Translations under genes and position numbers: made by a program
NCBI RefSeq assembly: GCF_023161665.1
Contig: NZ_JALNTW010000002.1
Coordinates: forward strand, 248,001-312,000
Reading direction: 5' to 3'
Source: Shewanella sp. 1CM18E
GTDB taxonomy: Bacteria; Pseudomonadota; Gammaproteobacteria; Enterobacterales; Shewanellaceae
Length of the DNA: 64,000 bases
Part shown: positions 28,396 through 36,545 of the stretch, one piece after another
Layout of the letters: each line of letters starts with the position of its first letter
How positions within the stretch are numbered: position 1 is the stretch's first letter
Notes under the pieces: model-generated
The model's database searches: none
Told to the model about the DNA's origin: nothing
What the model saw: the letters and a program-made list of their open reading frames with translations, nothing else

Positions 28396-30651
28396 TTAAA
28401 GTGAGCTGTAACGTTCACGTAAACGCTGTCTCACCACTTCCGCAATCGTGTTGAAGAAGAAAGTAAAGATAAACAGTACAAAGGCCGCTAAGAACAGCAC
28501 TCGGTAATGCGAGCTGCCAATTGCCGACTCCGGCATTTCAACTGCGATGTTGGCAGCAAGAGTACGCATGCCTTCAAACACGCTCCATTCCATAATCGCA
28601 GTATTACCTGTTGCCATCAGTACAATCATGGTTTCACCAACAGCGCGGCCAAGTCCCATCATCACTGCAGAGAAAATACCCGGGCTTGCTGTCAGCAATA
28701 CCACTCGAGTCAGCGTTTGCCATGTGGTTGCACCAAGTGCCAAGCTGCCATTTGATAAATGGCGCGGAACAGAGAACACCGCATCTTCTGCAATAGAGAA
28801 AATAGTAGGAATAACAGCAAAGCCCATCGCAATACCAACCACCAAAGCGTTACGTTGGTCAAACGTAATACCTAGCTCATTAGTAATAAACATACGGGTG
28901 TTGCCATCAAATAACGCTAGCTCCAACGCTGGGCTGATAGCGAACGAGAACCAACCAACAAAAATAATAATCGGCAGTAAGATAAGCTCTTGATAGGTAT
29001 CTGGTAGACGCTGTTTCCAGCTTGCTGGCATTTTATGCCAAGCGAATGCCGTTGTTAAAATTGAAATCGGTAGCAGCACTAGCAGTGTTAAAATACCGGG
29101 TAGGTTGTCTTCAATTAATGGTGCTAACCAAAGACCCGCTAAGAAGCCCAAAATTACCGTAGGCAAGGCTTCCATAATCTCAATGGTCGGTTTGACAATG
29201 GCGCGCACTTTTGGCGACATAAAATACGCAGTATAAACTGCGCCAGCAATCGCAAGCGGTGTAGCAAATAACATGGCGTAAAGTGCCGCTTTCATGGTAC
29301 CAAAAGCCAGTGGCATTAAGCTTAACTTAGCCTCGAAATCATCTGAGCCTGATGTTGATTGCCATACATATTGAGGCTCTGGATAACCTTCGTACCAAAC
29401 CTTTTGCCACATCGCGCTCCAAGACACTTCAGGGTGAGTGTTAGAAACACTGAATAGATTAAGCTTGCCATCGGCCTCTACAACTAATGCATTAGAGCGA
29501 GGGCTAAAGCCGACTGTTCCAGGATTTTTAAGGCCAAGGTTTTCAGAGAAAAGCTGCTTTTCACTGGTTGTGTATAGCAAGCTTAACTCGCCGTCTTCAG
29601 TAATTGTGACAAAACTCTTACGATAAAACTCTGACGCTACACTGTGAATGTCGCCTTTAACGTTAAAGTCTCTGATCTCTTGGTATTGACGACCTTGCTC
29701 ACCATTTACTTGGAAGTACTGTTGTACAACACCGTTATCGTAGCTGACCAATAATGAACTAGCGCCAGCAAGCAAAGTAACGTTAGTGACTTTGGCTTTT
29801 GCACGGCCAAGTGAAAGCACTTGGCTTAACTCAACAGCTTCAGCGTCACGAATGTTATAAATAAACAGTTTATTGTCTGAACTTAAAATCAACTGGCGTT
29901 GATCTGGCGTCATTAATTGCTGCTGCACGTTAACAGGAGAATCAGGAATGATGCTGTTATAAGCCATCCACTCTACTTCTTCCGTCATCATGTTCTCTTC
30001 GCCTTCTTGGCGAGAAAGGTGCCAAACTTTGTCATCAGTTTGATAAACAAAGCTCATTTTATCGCTGCTGTAATCAAATACTAAGTTGTTTATTGCGCGC
30101 CCTTCTCTGTCGACTGTCAGTGCTTCGTTACCATTTAAAAAGCGCACTTTAGGCGTGATTAAACGTTTGTCATCTGGATAGGTTACGCCAAATTCAACAC
30201 CTGCGATAATTACTTGGCCATTATCTAAACCCAAGGCAAAACGTTGCTCACTCGGCACAGCTGCAGAACTGCTAACCACTTGAGTGCCAGCAGGAGTATT
30301 AATTTGTTCACTTCTAAGCAACTGCGATGTGTGAGTGTCATAAAAGTCGACTTTACCCAGCTGCGATACTCGGTACATGATTTCATTTTGCTCATCGCTA
30401 CCCACCATTAATGCAGGCTTAGCGTCATGAAACTCAGCACTTACAACTTCTGTAACATCAGCACTGTCGAAGATTGGCTTTACTACATAAAGTAGATAAA
30501 AGAAGATCAATAGCAGCGCAACAAATACCATGGTTCCACCTACGGTGACACCAATTTGGGCTGCTTTATCCTTGATTGCTCTGCGCGTCGTCCCATTGTT
30601 TATCAATAGGTTTTTGGCTGCAGGTCCAGGCTGAGTTACCTGAGTTTCCAT
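28396..30651 (-). CDS. pstC: PstC-like phosphate permease with a very large periplasmic domain
   Basis: 751 residues, against about 320 in E. coli PstC. After one membrane helix (about 38-60) comes a periplasmic domain of about 390 residues with repeated beta-strand patterns resembling a WD-type propeller (VIAGVEFGV, KLFIYNIRDAEAV, LSLLYTTSEKQ). The permease core covers about 455-745, with EAA-like ALGATTWQTLTRVVLLTASPGI. It forms the phosphate channel with PstA. No pstS lies in the operon, so the binding protein must be encoded elsewhere. A Pho box lies 129 bp upstream of the start. Confidence 0.92.
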   Translation of the reverse strand: METQVTQPGPAAKNLLINNGTTRRAIKDKAAQIGVTVGGTMVFVALLLIFFYLLYVVKPIFDSADVTEVVSAEFHDAKPALMVGSDEQNEIMYRVSQLGKVDFYDTHTSQLLRSEQINTPAGTQVVSSSAAVPSEQRFALGLDNGQVIIAGVEFGVTYPDDKRLITPKVRFLNGNEALTVDREGRAINNLVFDYSSDKMSFVYQTDDKVWHLSRQEGEENMMTEEVEWMAYNSIIPDSPVNVQQQLMTPDQRQLILSSDNKLFIYNIRDAEAVELSQVLSLGRAKAKVTNVTLLAGASSLLVSYDNGVVQQYFQVNGEQGRQYQEIRDFNVKGDIHSVASEFYRKSFVTITEDGELSLLYTTSEKQLFSENLGLKNPGTVGFSPRSNALVVEADGKLNLFSVSNTHPEVSWSAMWQKVWYEGYPEPQYVWQSTSGSDDFEAKLSLMPLAFGTMKAALYAMLFATPLAIAGAVYTAYFMSPKVRAIVKPTIEIMEALPTVILGFLAGLWLAPLIEDNLPGILTLLVLLPISILTTAFAWHKMPASWKQRLPDTYQELILLPIIIFVGWFSFAISPALELALFDGNTRMFITNELGITFDQRNALVVGIAMGFAVIPTIFSIAEDAVFSVPRHLSNGSLALGATTWQTLTRVVLLTASPGIFSAVMMGLGRAVGETMIVLMATGNTAIMEWSVFEGMRTLAANIAVEMPESAIGSSHYRVLFLAAFVLFIFTFFFNTIAEVVRQRLRERYSSL

Positions 30652-30779
30652 TAAGAACCTCGATTATTATAAAGCCAGTCAAAGTTTAACTGGGATTGTA
30701 TTAACGACTATGCTAACACTAGAAGCGTGCTTTGATTTGCCACGACATTAGCTCAGCATATTTTAATGTGGTGCATTAT

Positions 30780-30797
30780 ATGACGCAAAAATGACAC
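30780..30797 (-). promoter_or_regulatory. Pho box (PhoB site) upstream of pstC
   Basis: On the minus strand it reads GTGTCAT-TTTT-GCGTCAT. This is two 7-bp direct repeats with an AT-rich 4-bp spacer, against the consensus CTGTCAT-N4-CTGTCAT (6/7 and 5/7). A TAAAAT -10-like hexamer follows at 30765-30760. The layout is that of a PhoB-activated promoter driving pstC-pstA-pstB-phoU. Confidence 0.8.
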
Positions 30798-30935
30798 TAG
30801 TGTTACAACGGTGAACTAAAAGCCGACTTAATGAGCAAGAATTTCCGATGTAAATAGCTGGGCAATGAAGCGCTATCTTATAGATTTAGAAAGAATATAT
30901 ACCCTTTGACGTGATAAATAATGGAGTAATATCAA

Positions 30936-31433
30936 ATGTTAAGATATTTAGTTACCTTGCAAGCTAACGACAGAGAAGGCTTAGTAGAGCAGATTGCCCA
31001 CAGCGTGAGCAGACACGGCGGCCACTGGTTAGATTCAGAGTTACGTCACATTGATGGTATTTTCGCCGCTATTTTATTATTAGAAGTCCCTTCAGCTCAG
31101 TGGGATGAATTAATTGAAACATTAGAATTACTGGACGGTGTTGCACTTACCTACGCTAAAACCAGCAAACCACAAGCTAAGAACAAACACGTTAGTTACT
31201 CATTGGTCGCTAATGACCGACCAGGTCTTGTACATCAAATATCTAATAAAATTAGTGCTCTAGGAATAAACATTGAACATATGAGTACTCGTTATGAAAG
31301 TGCTAGTCATACCGGGATCCCGCTGTTTAGAGCCGACTTTAATGTTGGTATGAACAGCCATGATGAAGATAAACTAACCCAGGCGCTTTATGACATTGGT
31401 GATGATGTGGTGTTAGATAATCTATCAGCATAA
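30936..31433 (+). CDS. GcvR-like ACT-domain protein
   Basis: 165 residues with two ACT domains (about 3-72 and 85-160). Each begins with a glycine-containing loop, NDREGLVEQIAHSV and NDRPGLVHQISNKISALGINIEHM. This is the architecture of GcvR, the repressor partner of GcvA in the glycine-cleavage system, and of related amino-acid sensors. There is no DNA-binding domain, so it should act through a partner protein or by binding a ligand. It is divergent from pstC, with GGAGT before the ATG. Confidence 0.82.
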   Translation: MLRYLVTLQANDREGLVEQIAHSVSRHGGHWLDSELRHIDGIFAAILLLEVPSAQWDELIETLELLDGVALTYAKTSKPQAKNKHVSYSLVANDRPGLVHQISNKISALGINIEHMSTRYESASHTGIPLFRADFNVGMNSHDEDKLTQALYDIGDDVVLDNLSA

Positions 31434-31450
31434 TCTCGTCTATTTCCGAG

Positions 31451-31486
31451 TAAGCCTAGCTACCTAGCTATCGACAGTTAGGCTTA
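31451..31486 (+). terminator. Possible terminator after the ACT gene
   Basis: TAAGCCTA paired with TAGGCTTA around a 20-nt loop, 18 bp after the stop codon. The T run is short, so this is tentative. Confidence 0.35.
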
Positions 31487-31577
31487 TTAATCGCTTCTTT
31501 GTTTATCACTAAATAACTTAGTATTACCAAGCTTCATTAGACCAGCTTTGCTCGTCCAAGCAACAAACAAATATGCT

Positions 31578-32318
31578 TTAGCTACCATGCACAATCGTTC
31601 GATTTCTGCCGCTATTTTTTGCAATATAAAGTGAGCTATCCACTTTATGCAGCAAGCTCTCGATAGTGTCCATCTTAGTTGGAACCAAAGATAATAAACC
31701 TATGCTGACAGTGTACTTTATCAAGGTATTTTGTACTTTAATCGGCGAATGACCGAGAGCTAGATGCAAACGCTGAGTAAATAGATATGCTTCATCCGCA
31801 GAAGTATTTGGTAAAAATACCGCGAATTCTTCACCACCTAACCTGCCAGTGACATCTGATTGTCGGCAACAACTTTTCAAGACCTTGGTAAAATTCGTTA
31901 ACGCTAAGTCACCGGTAGAATGGCCATAAGTATCGTTAATAGATTTAAATTTATCCAAATCTAGCGCAACAATGGATACGCTGATTTGTTCGCGAATCGC
32001 GTAATTAACGAGTACTTTTGCATCATTAAAAAACGCGCGCCGGTTCAATAACTCTGTAAGTGGGTCTAGAGATGCAAGTAATCTCATTTCTTGCTCAAGC
32101 GTGCTGACCTTCATCAAAAGTCCTAGCAAATACCATGAGACAACGGGAGTCACGGTTAACGGCGTCAAAATTGCTGCGGCTAACCCAATATTACTAATAG
32201 CGCTACCTTGCCAAACATAAAATACCATGGAGGTAATAAATAAGGATGTGGATACGGATATACCAGTTATGAGTAGGACGATGCCTGACCGTCCAAGTTT
32301 ATGGATTGTTTGGATCAT
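31578..32318 (-). CDS. Membrane-bound diguanylate cyclase (GGDEF)
   Basis: 246 residues. Two membrane helices (about 13-36 and 43-67) are followed by a short linker and a complete GGDEF domain. It has DPLTELLNRRAF, the metal-binding LDKFKSINDTYGH, the active GGEEF at 161-165 and an inhibitory RxxD site (RQSD, 152-155) five residues before it. It should make cyclic di-GMP from two GTP and be product-inhibited. With only two helices it has almost no periplasmic sensor, so its signal is unclear. It is a single gene. Confidence 0.92.
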   Translation of the reverse strand: MIQTIHKLGRSGIVLLITGISVSTSLFITSMVFYVWQGSAISNIGLAAAILTPLTVTPVVSWYLLGLLMKVSTLEQEMRLLASLDPLTELLNRRAFFNDAKVLVNYAIREQISVSIVALDLDKFKSINDTYGHSTGDLALTNFTKVLKSCCRQSDVTGRLGGEEFAVFLPNTSADEAYLFTQRLHLALGHSPIKVQNTLIKYTVSIGLLSLVPTKMDTIESLLHKVDSSLYIAKNSGRNRTIVHGS

Positions 32319-32640
32319 TAGTTCTATTTTACAATCGCCAAATAGGCTATAAGCCCTGATTAGACCTAAGTATAGATGAATCGCCTAAAACAAGTTTGTG
32401 ACATGAAGCGGTGGGGCTGGATAATACACCCAGTTCTGTGATAGGGGCAACATATGCTTATCTTAAAGCATAAATCGGCAAATTAAATAAGTTCAGTATC
32501 ACTAACATCTAATCTTTAAGTCGCTGTAAATTTTACTAAAAAACAACCCCAGAGACAAAAGCAACTGGGGTTATTTAGGATGGTTTTAAGCAGCAAATTG
32601 ATTAATTTTTAACAGCAATAAATAAGCAATACTTTAAGAA
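32319..32640. other. Intergenic region between two leftward genes
   Basis: 322 bp containing the terminator of the hydratase-like gene and the promoter of the diguanylate cyclase gene. Nothing else is seen. Confidence 0.5.
32537..32572 (-). terminator. Terminator of the enoyl-CoA hydratase-like gene
   Basis: AACCCCAG/CTGGGGTT stem (32545-32552 with 32565-32572) with a 12-nt loop. On the minus strand it is followed by GTTTTTTAG. Confidence 0.8.
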
Positions 32641-33453
32641 TTAATTGGCAAGCTCTGCTGTAGTATCAGCAAAAATTCCTTGAATGTCCTGTGCTTCTCT
32701 TTCGGTTTGGCCGCCATGTTTCAAGAACGCAGAGATAATGGCTTGTGTTTTTTGCTCTTTAGCACGCTCTAAAAAGTAACGTAACTCCAGCTCAGCACCG
32801 GCCTGTTCATCAATAATTGAGCTATTAATAATTTCTTTGTACATCACAATATCACGCACTTCTAAGCTTGCTATAACAGCCAATGTTTGCGCTAAAAAGC
32901 TTTCTAACTCAGCTTTTGCCACAAACTGAGTAATGATATTTAATGCTTCGGCTTGCGGCGCTGTAAAATCATTACCTAACAAGAGTGCTTGTAGTGCTTT
33001 GCCTTTACCAAGTCGTCTTGCAAACTGCACCGCACCTTGACCACCTGTAGGGATATTTACATGCACTTCAGGCTGAGCAAATGCTGCGTTTTCTGTACCA
33101 TAAGCTAAGTCACATGCCATCACAAACTCATTACCACCGCCACGTGCAACGCCGTCAACCACTGCAACCGATAGCTGCTTCATCGCCTTTATGTTCGCAA
33201 TCATGTGGTTAAATTCGATAGATGCAGCTTGGCCACCTTGAGTACCGTTTATTACGTTTAAATCTAGATGCGCTAAAAAGAATTGCTCATGCAGCGACTT
33301 AAACACCACTATTTTTGTATCACGGTTATCTTTTAGTGACAGTACAAAAGCATTGATTTCATTAATAAGGTCAATCGTTAGCACGTTTACAGGTGGGTTA
33401 TTGATGCTTACGGTTGTGATGTGATTTTCAGTAGTAATTGATAACTTGTTCAT
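32641..33453 (-). CDS. Enoyl-CoA hydratase/isomerase family protein
   Basis: 270 residues of the crotonase fold. The oxyanion-hole sequences are AHLDLNVI (about 62-69) and the glycine-rich VDGVARGGGNEFVMACDLAYG. Glu in GGGNEF and Glu near AQPEVHVNIPTGG occupy the usual acid/base positions. The substrate may be any acyl-CoA, and this is not a standard FadB/FadJ part. A LysR-type regulator gene diverges from it 199 bp away and probably controls it. Confidence 0.85.
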   Translation of the reverse strand: MNKLSITTENHITTVSINNPPVNVLTIDLINEINAFVLSLKDNRDTKIVVFKSLHEQFFLAHLDLNVINGTQGGQAASIEFNHMIANIKAMKQLSVAVVDGVARGGGNEFVMACDLAYGTENAAFAQPEVHVNIPTGGQGAVQFARRLGKGKALQALLLGNDFTAPQAEALNIITQFVAKAELESFLAQTLAVIASLEVRDIVMYKEIINSSIIDEQAGAELELRYFLERAKEQKTQAIISAFLKHGGQTEREAQDIQGIFADTTAELAN

Positions 33454-33652
33454 GGTGTAGCCTCATTCAATTCATTTAACAATGTAAGTTCGCAGACAAA
33501 AGGAAATCTAAGTGTAGAAGAGTCTAATCCTTGATAACGCCTTAATGTCTTCGGTATGGAACTACTATAAATTTGTTATTGATGAACAAAAACCCTAAAA
33601 TAAGCACATCATTGATGCCAAATATGCACCAATAGAATATAGATTAGAGATT

Positions 33653-34606
33653 ATGGATTTTTCAACACGTTTATTATTGTTATTGGAAGTTGTCGAACTC
33701 GGCTCTTTTACCAAAGTTGCCGAACAACGAAATCTTGATAGGTCGGTAATTTCTAAGCAGATTAGCCGTTTAGAAGATGAACTAGGCGTACGTTTACTTA
33801 ACCGTACAACCCGCTCATTAGCGTTAACTGCTGCCGGTGATGAAATGCTCAATCAAGCTAAAAGTCTGCGAACCTTGCTAAACGATAGTTATTTGATTGC
33901 GCAAAACTATCATTCGCAGCCTAAAGGATTGTTACGGATCAGCAGCACAAGCTTATTTGGCCGGCAATATGTGCAGCAAGCCGCTATGATATTTCAGCAG
34001 CAACATTCTGAGGCTCAAGTGGAGCTGCGCCTAGAAGACAGAATCATCGATATGATTGGCGAGCGGTTCGATATTGGTTTTAGAGTCGGTAAGCCAAAAA
34101 CGTCTAATTTAATTAGCCAAAGAATTGCCCGAAATCGGATACTAATCGTGGCTTCACCCGCTTTTATCGCCAAACATGGAGCAATAACGACAATAGAGCA
34201 GTTAGAGAGCTTGCCAGCTGCCGTATACGCTGCGCCTGGTTTGTTACTCGATAAATTCGCTTATAAAGACAATAAGCAAGCAAAACAATTTAAGCTAAAC
34301 GCCGCCTATAAAGTGAATGATTTAGAAATGCTGACTCAAACCGCACTTGCAGGAAATATGCTTGCGGTGGTGACAGCGCAGATGATTAGCGATGAGATTA
34401 TTTCGGGGCAATTAACGCCAATAATGACCCATCTGCACTTAGAGGATTTTGGTACAATTTACGCAGTGTATCCGCACCGAAATGCGCCAATTAAAACCCG
34501 GCTATTTATTGAAACATTAAAATCGATAGTCGGTGAAGAGATCCCTAATTGGGAACAGCGTATACCGGGTTTTGACAACATGTACGCAAATCACAAACCC
34601 AATTAA
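33653..34606 (+). CDS. LysR-family transcription regulator
   Basis: 317 residues. An N-terminal winged helix (about 1-60, with FTKVAEQRNLDRSVISKQISRLEDELGVRLLNRTTRSLALT) is followed by a type 2 periplasmic-binding-like effector domain (about 90-300). It is divergently transcribed from the enoyl-CoA hydratase-like gene, the classic LysR target arrangement. The effector is unknown, perhaps an acyl or carboxylate compound. Confidence 0.92.
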   Translation: MDFSTRLLLLLEVVELGSFTKVAEQRNLDRSVISKQISRLEDELGVRLLNRTTRSLALTAAGDEMLNQAKSLRTLLNDSYLIAQNYHSQPKGLLRISSTSLFGRQYVQQAAMIFQQQHSEAQVELRLEDRIIDMIGERFDIGFRVGKPKTSNLISQRIARNRILIVASPAFIAKHGAITTIEQLESLPAAVYAAPGLLLDKFAYKDNKQAKQFKLNAAYKVNDLEMLTQTALAGNMLAVVTAQMISDEIISGQLTPIMTHLHLEDFGTIYAVYPHRNAPIKTRLFIETLKSIVGEEIPNWEQRIPGFDNMYANHKPN

Positions 34607-34723
34607 AAAACCTCGCTAACTGGTTGGCATAACCAAGCAAATCAATAACGCAATAAACCTAATTGACAGCATTCGACACTTAAAACGCATTATTAATGAC
34701 TTCCTTAGATTAGCACTTAACGA

Positions 34724-35503
34724 TTACAACCAAGCGAACAGTTCATATTGACCCGATAGCAGCTTAACACTCATGGCAATCGACATCACCACCACTAAAG
34801 GCTTAATAATCTTTGTCCCTTTAGTTAGTACTAAACGAGAACCTAGTGTGGCACCGATAGCCTGCCCGATAAGCATCACACCACCCAGCATCCAAAATAC
34901 CTTGCCGCCAATCGCGAAGAAAATAAGCGATGCAATATTAGTTGAGAAATTTAAAATTTTGGCGTGAGCAGTTGCTTTGGCCAAACCGTAACCCGCTAAA
35001 GAGACAAAGGCTAACGCGAAAAAGCTGCCAGTTCCTGGGCCGAAAAAACCGTCATAAAAGCCCACGGCTAAGGCCGCGGTAAATGCAAAAACAGTAGGAG
35101 TCAGGACTTGGTGCTTATCCTCTTCACTAATACTTTTAGAAAATAAAAAGTAGCCACCAATACCTAACATTAAAAATGGCAAGAACACCTCTAAAAAGGC
35201 GGTATCTATCATTTGCACCGCAATAGTACCCAAGGCAGCCCCAATAAAAGCACATGCGATACTGAGTTTCATATCAGCTAGTTTTACCATGCCTTTACGT
35301 ACAAAATAAAAACTGGCGAAGAAACTACCACCACAAGCTTGTAGCTTATTAGTTGCTAACGCTACCGTTGGCGGCAACCCGGCCCACATCAACGCAGGTA
35401 TGGTTAACAAACCACCGCCACCGGCAATCGCGTCAATAAAACCTGCTAACATAGCGACAAAAAATAACAGTGCGATAATCTCGAAAGTAAGGTCAAAAGT
35501 CAT
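34724..35503 (-). CDS. TSUP (TauE/SafE) family membrane transporter
   Basis: 259 residues with about eight membrane helices. The family hallmark GFIDAIAGGGGLLTIPAL opens the first repeat, and GFYDGFFGPGTGSFF opens the second. Members move sulfite, sulfoacetate, sulfolactate or other organic anions; the substrate is unknown here. A LysR regulator diverges from it 120 bp away and may control it. A paralogue with the same motifs lies at 59200-59973. Confidence 0.9.
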   Translation of the reverse strand: MTFDLTFEIIALLFFVAMLAGFIDAIAGGGGLLTIPALMWAGLPPTVALATNKLQACGGSFFASFYFVRKGMVKLADMKLSIACAFIGAALGTIAVQMIDTAFLEVFLPFLMLGIGGYFLFSKSISEEDKHQVLTPTVFAFTAALAVGFYDGFFGPGTGSFFALAFVSLAGYGLAKATAHAKILNFSTNIASLIFFAIGGKVFWMLGGVMLIGQAIGATLGSRLVLTKGTKIIKPLVVVMSIAMSVKLLSGQYELFAWL

Positions 35504-35623
35504 GATGGATTAATAATTGATTCTAATGGCGCTATTAAACGTGGTTTGCAGATAAAACTCAAAGGAGTTATTGTTCGCCTTACGTGAAATAAACTCACAC
35601 TAAAACATATCCTGGTATTACTA

Positions 35624-36523
35624 ATGTATTCGCATCTACCGCCATTAAATGCCCTTAGAGCATTTGAAGCATCAGCAAGATTAATGAGCTTTACGCTTGC
35701 AAGTAAAGAGCTGTTTGTCACCCATGGTGCTATCAGCAAACAAGTTAAGATACTCGAGGATTTTGTTGGTTTACCGCTGTTTATTCGTCAGCATAGAAGC
35801 CTTAAGCTTACCGACGAGGGCGAACGCTACTTTATCCATGCTCAAGCGGCACTACAAACCATCAACAACGCAACAAGTGATTTAATTAGCCAGCCACTGC
35901 GCACACAAACCTTAGCGATTAACGTATTACCTAGCCTCACCATCAGTTGGTTGATCCCAAGGCTGGAAGAGTTTAAATCACGCTACCCACATCTATATGT
36001 GGATCTATCAATTGGTGACTTTGAGGTTGACTTTAATAAGGTCAATTACGATATCGCTATTCGCAGCAGTACCACTGTGCCAAAGGCTGCAAATGTAATG
36101 ACTTTGATGGATGAAGATCTTTGTTTAGTTTGCTCGCCCGCATTGGCAGAAAACCTTATCCATATTACAGATATTAATCAGATGACTTTGCTACAGCACA
36201 CGACTAGACCAGGGTTATGGCAGCTCTGGGCGGAAAATGTTGGACTTGAGCTCACAACTGATAAGAAATTTGGTGTTGAGCATTTCTACATGTTAAGTCA
36301 GGCAGCAGTCAGTGGTATGGGAGTTGCTCTGATCCCACGTTTTTTCATTGAAGATGAACTGCGAACTGGCAAGCTAGTGATCCCATTTGAAGCCAATACC
36401 GACGCCCAATTTACGAGTCCATATCGCTATTATTTGTTAACGCCTAAATCGAGTAACCTGCCCTTAAAAGTGCAATCTTTTATTGACTGGTTACTCGAGC
36501 TATTTAGTCCATACCGTCACTAA
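35624..36523 (+). CDS. LysR-family regulator, GcvA-like
   Basis: 299 residues. The opening LPPLNALRAFEASARLMSFTLASKELFVTHGAISKQVKILED is the GcvA/AmpR-type winged helix, and the effector-binding domain follows from about 95. It is divergent from the TSUP transporter gene, which is its likeliest target. It ends 22 bp from the convergent NERD gene. Confidence 0.92.
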   Translation: MYSHLPPLNALRAFEASARLMSFTLASKELFVTHGAISKQVKILEDFVGLPLFIRQHRSLKLTDEGERYFIHAQAALQTINNATSDLISQPLRTQTLAINVLPSLTISWLIPRLEEFKSRYPHLYVDLSIGDFEVDFNKVNYDIAIRSSTTVPKAANVMTLMDEDLCLVCSPALAENLIHITDINQMTLLQHTTRPGLWQLWAENVGLELTTDKKFGVEHFYMLSQAAVSGMGVALIPRFFIEDELRTGKLVIPFEANTDAQFTSPYRYYLLTPKSSNLPLKVQSFIDWLLELFSPYRH

Positions 36524-36545
36524 TTAATGCAACTCTGAAAGCTTA

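Noticed and set aside
28547..28993. 148-codon open frame on the + strand inside pstC
   Set aside because: It lies entirely opposite the permease core of pstC, has no ribosome site or domain, and the pstC reading is certain.
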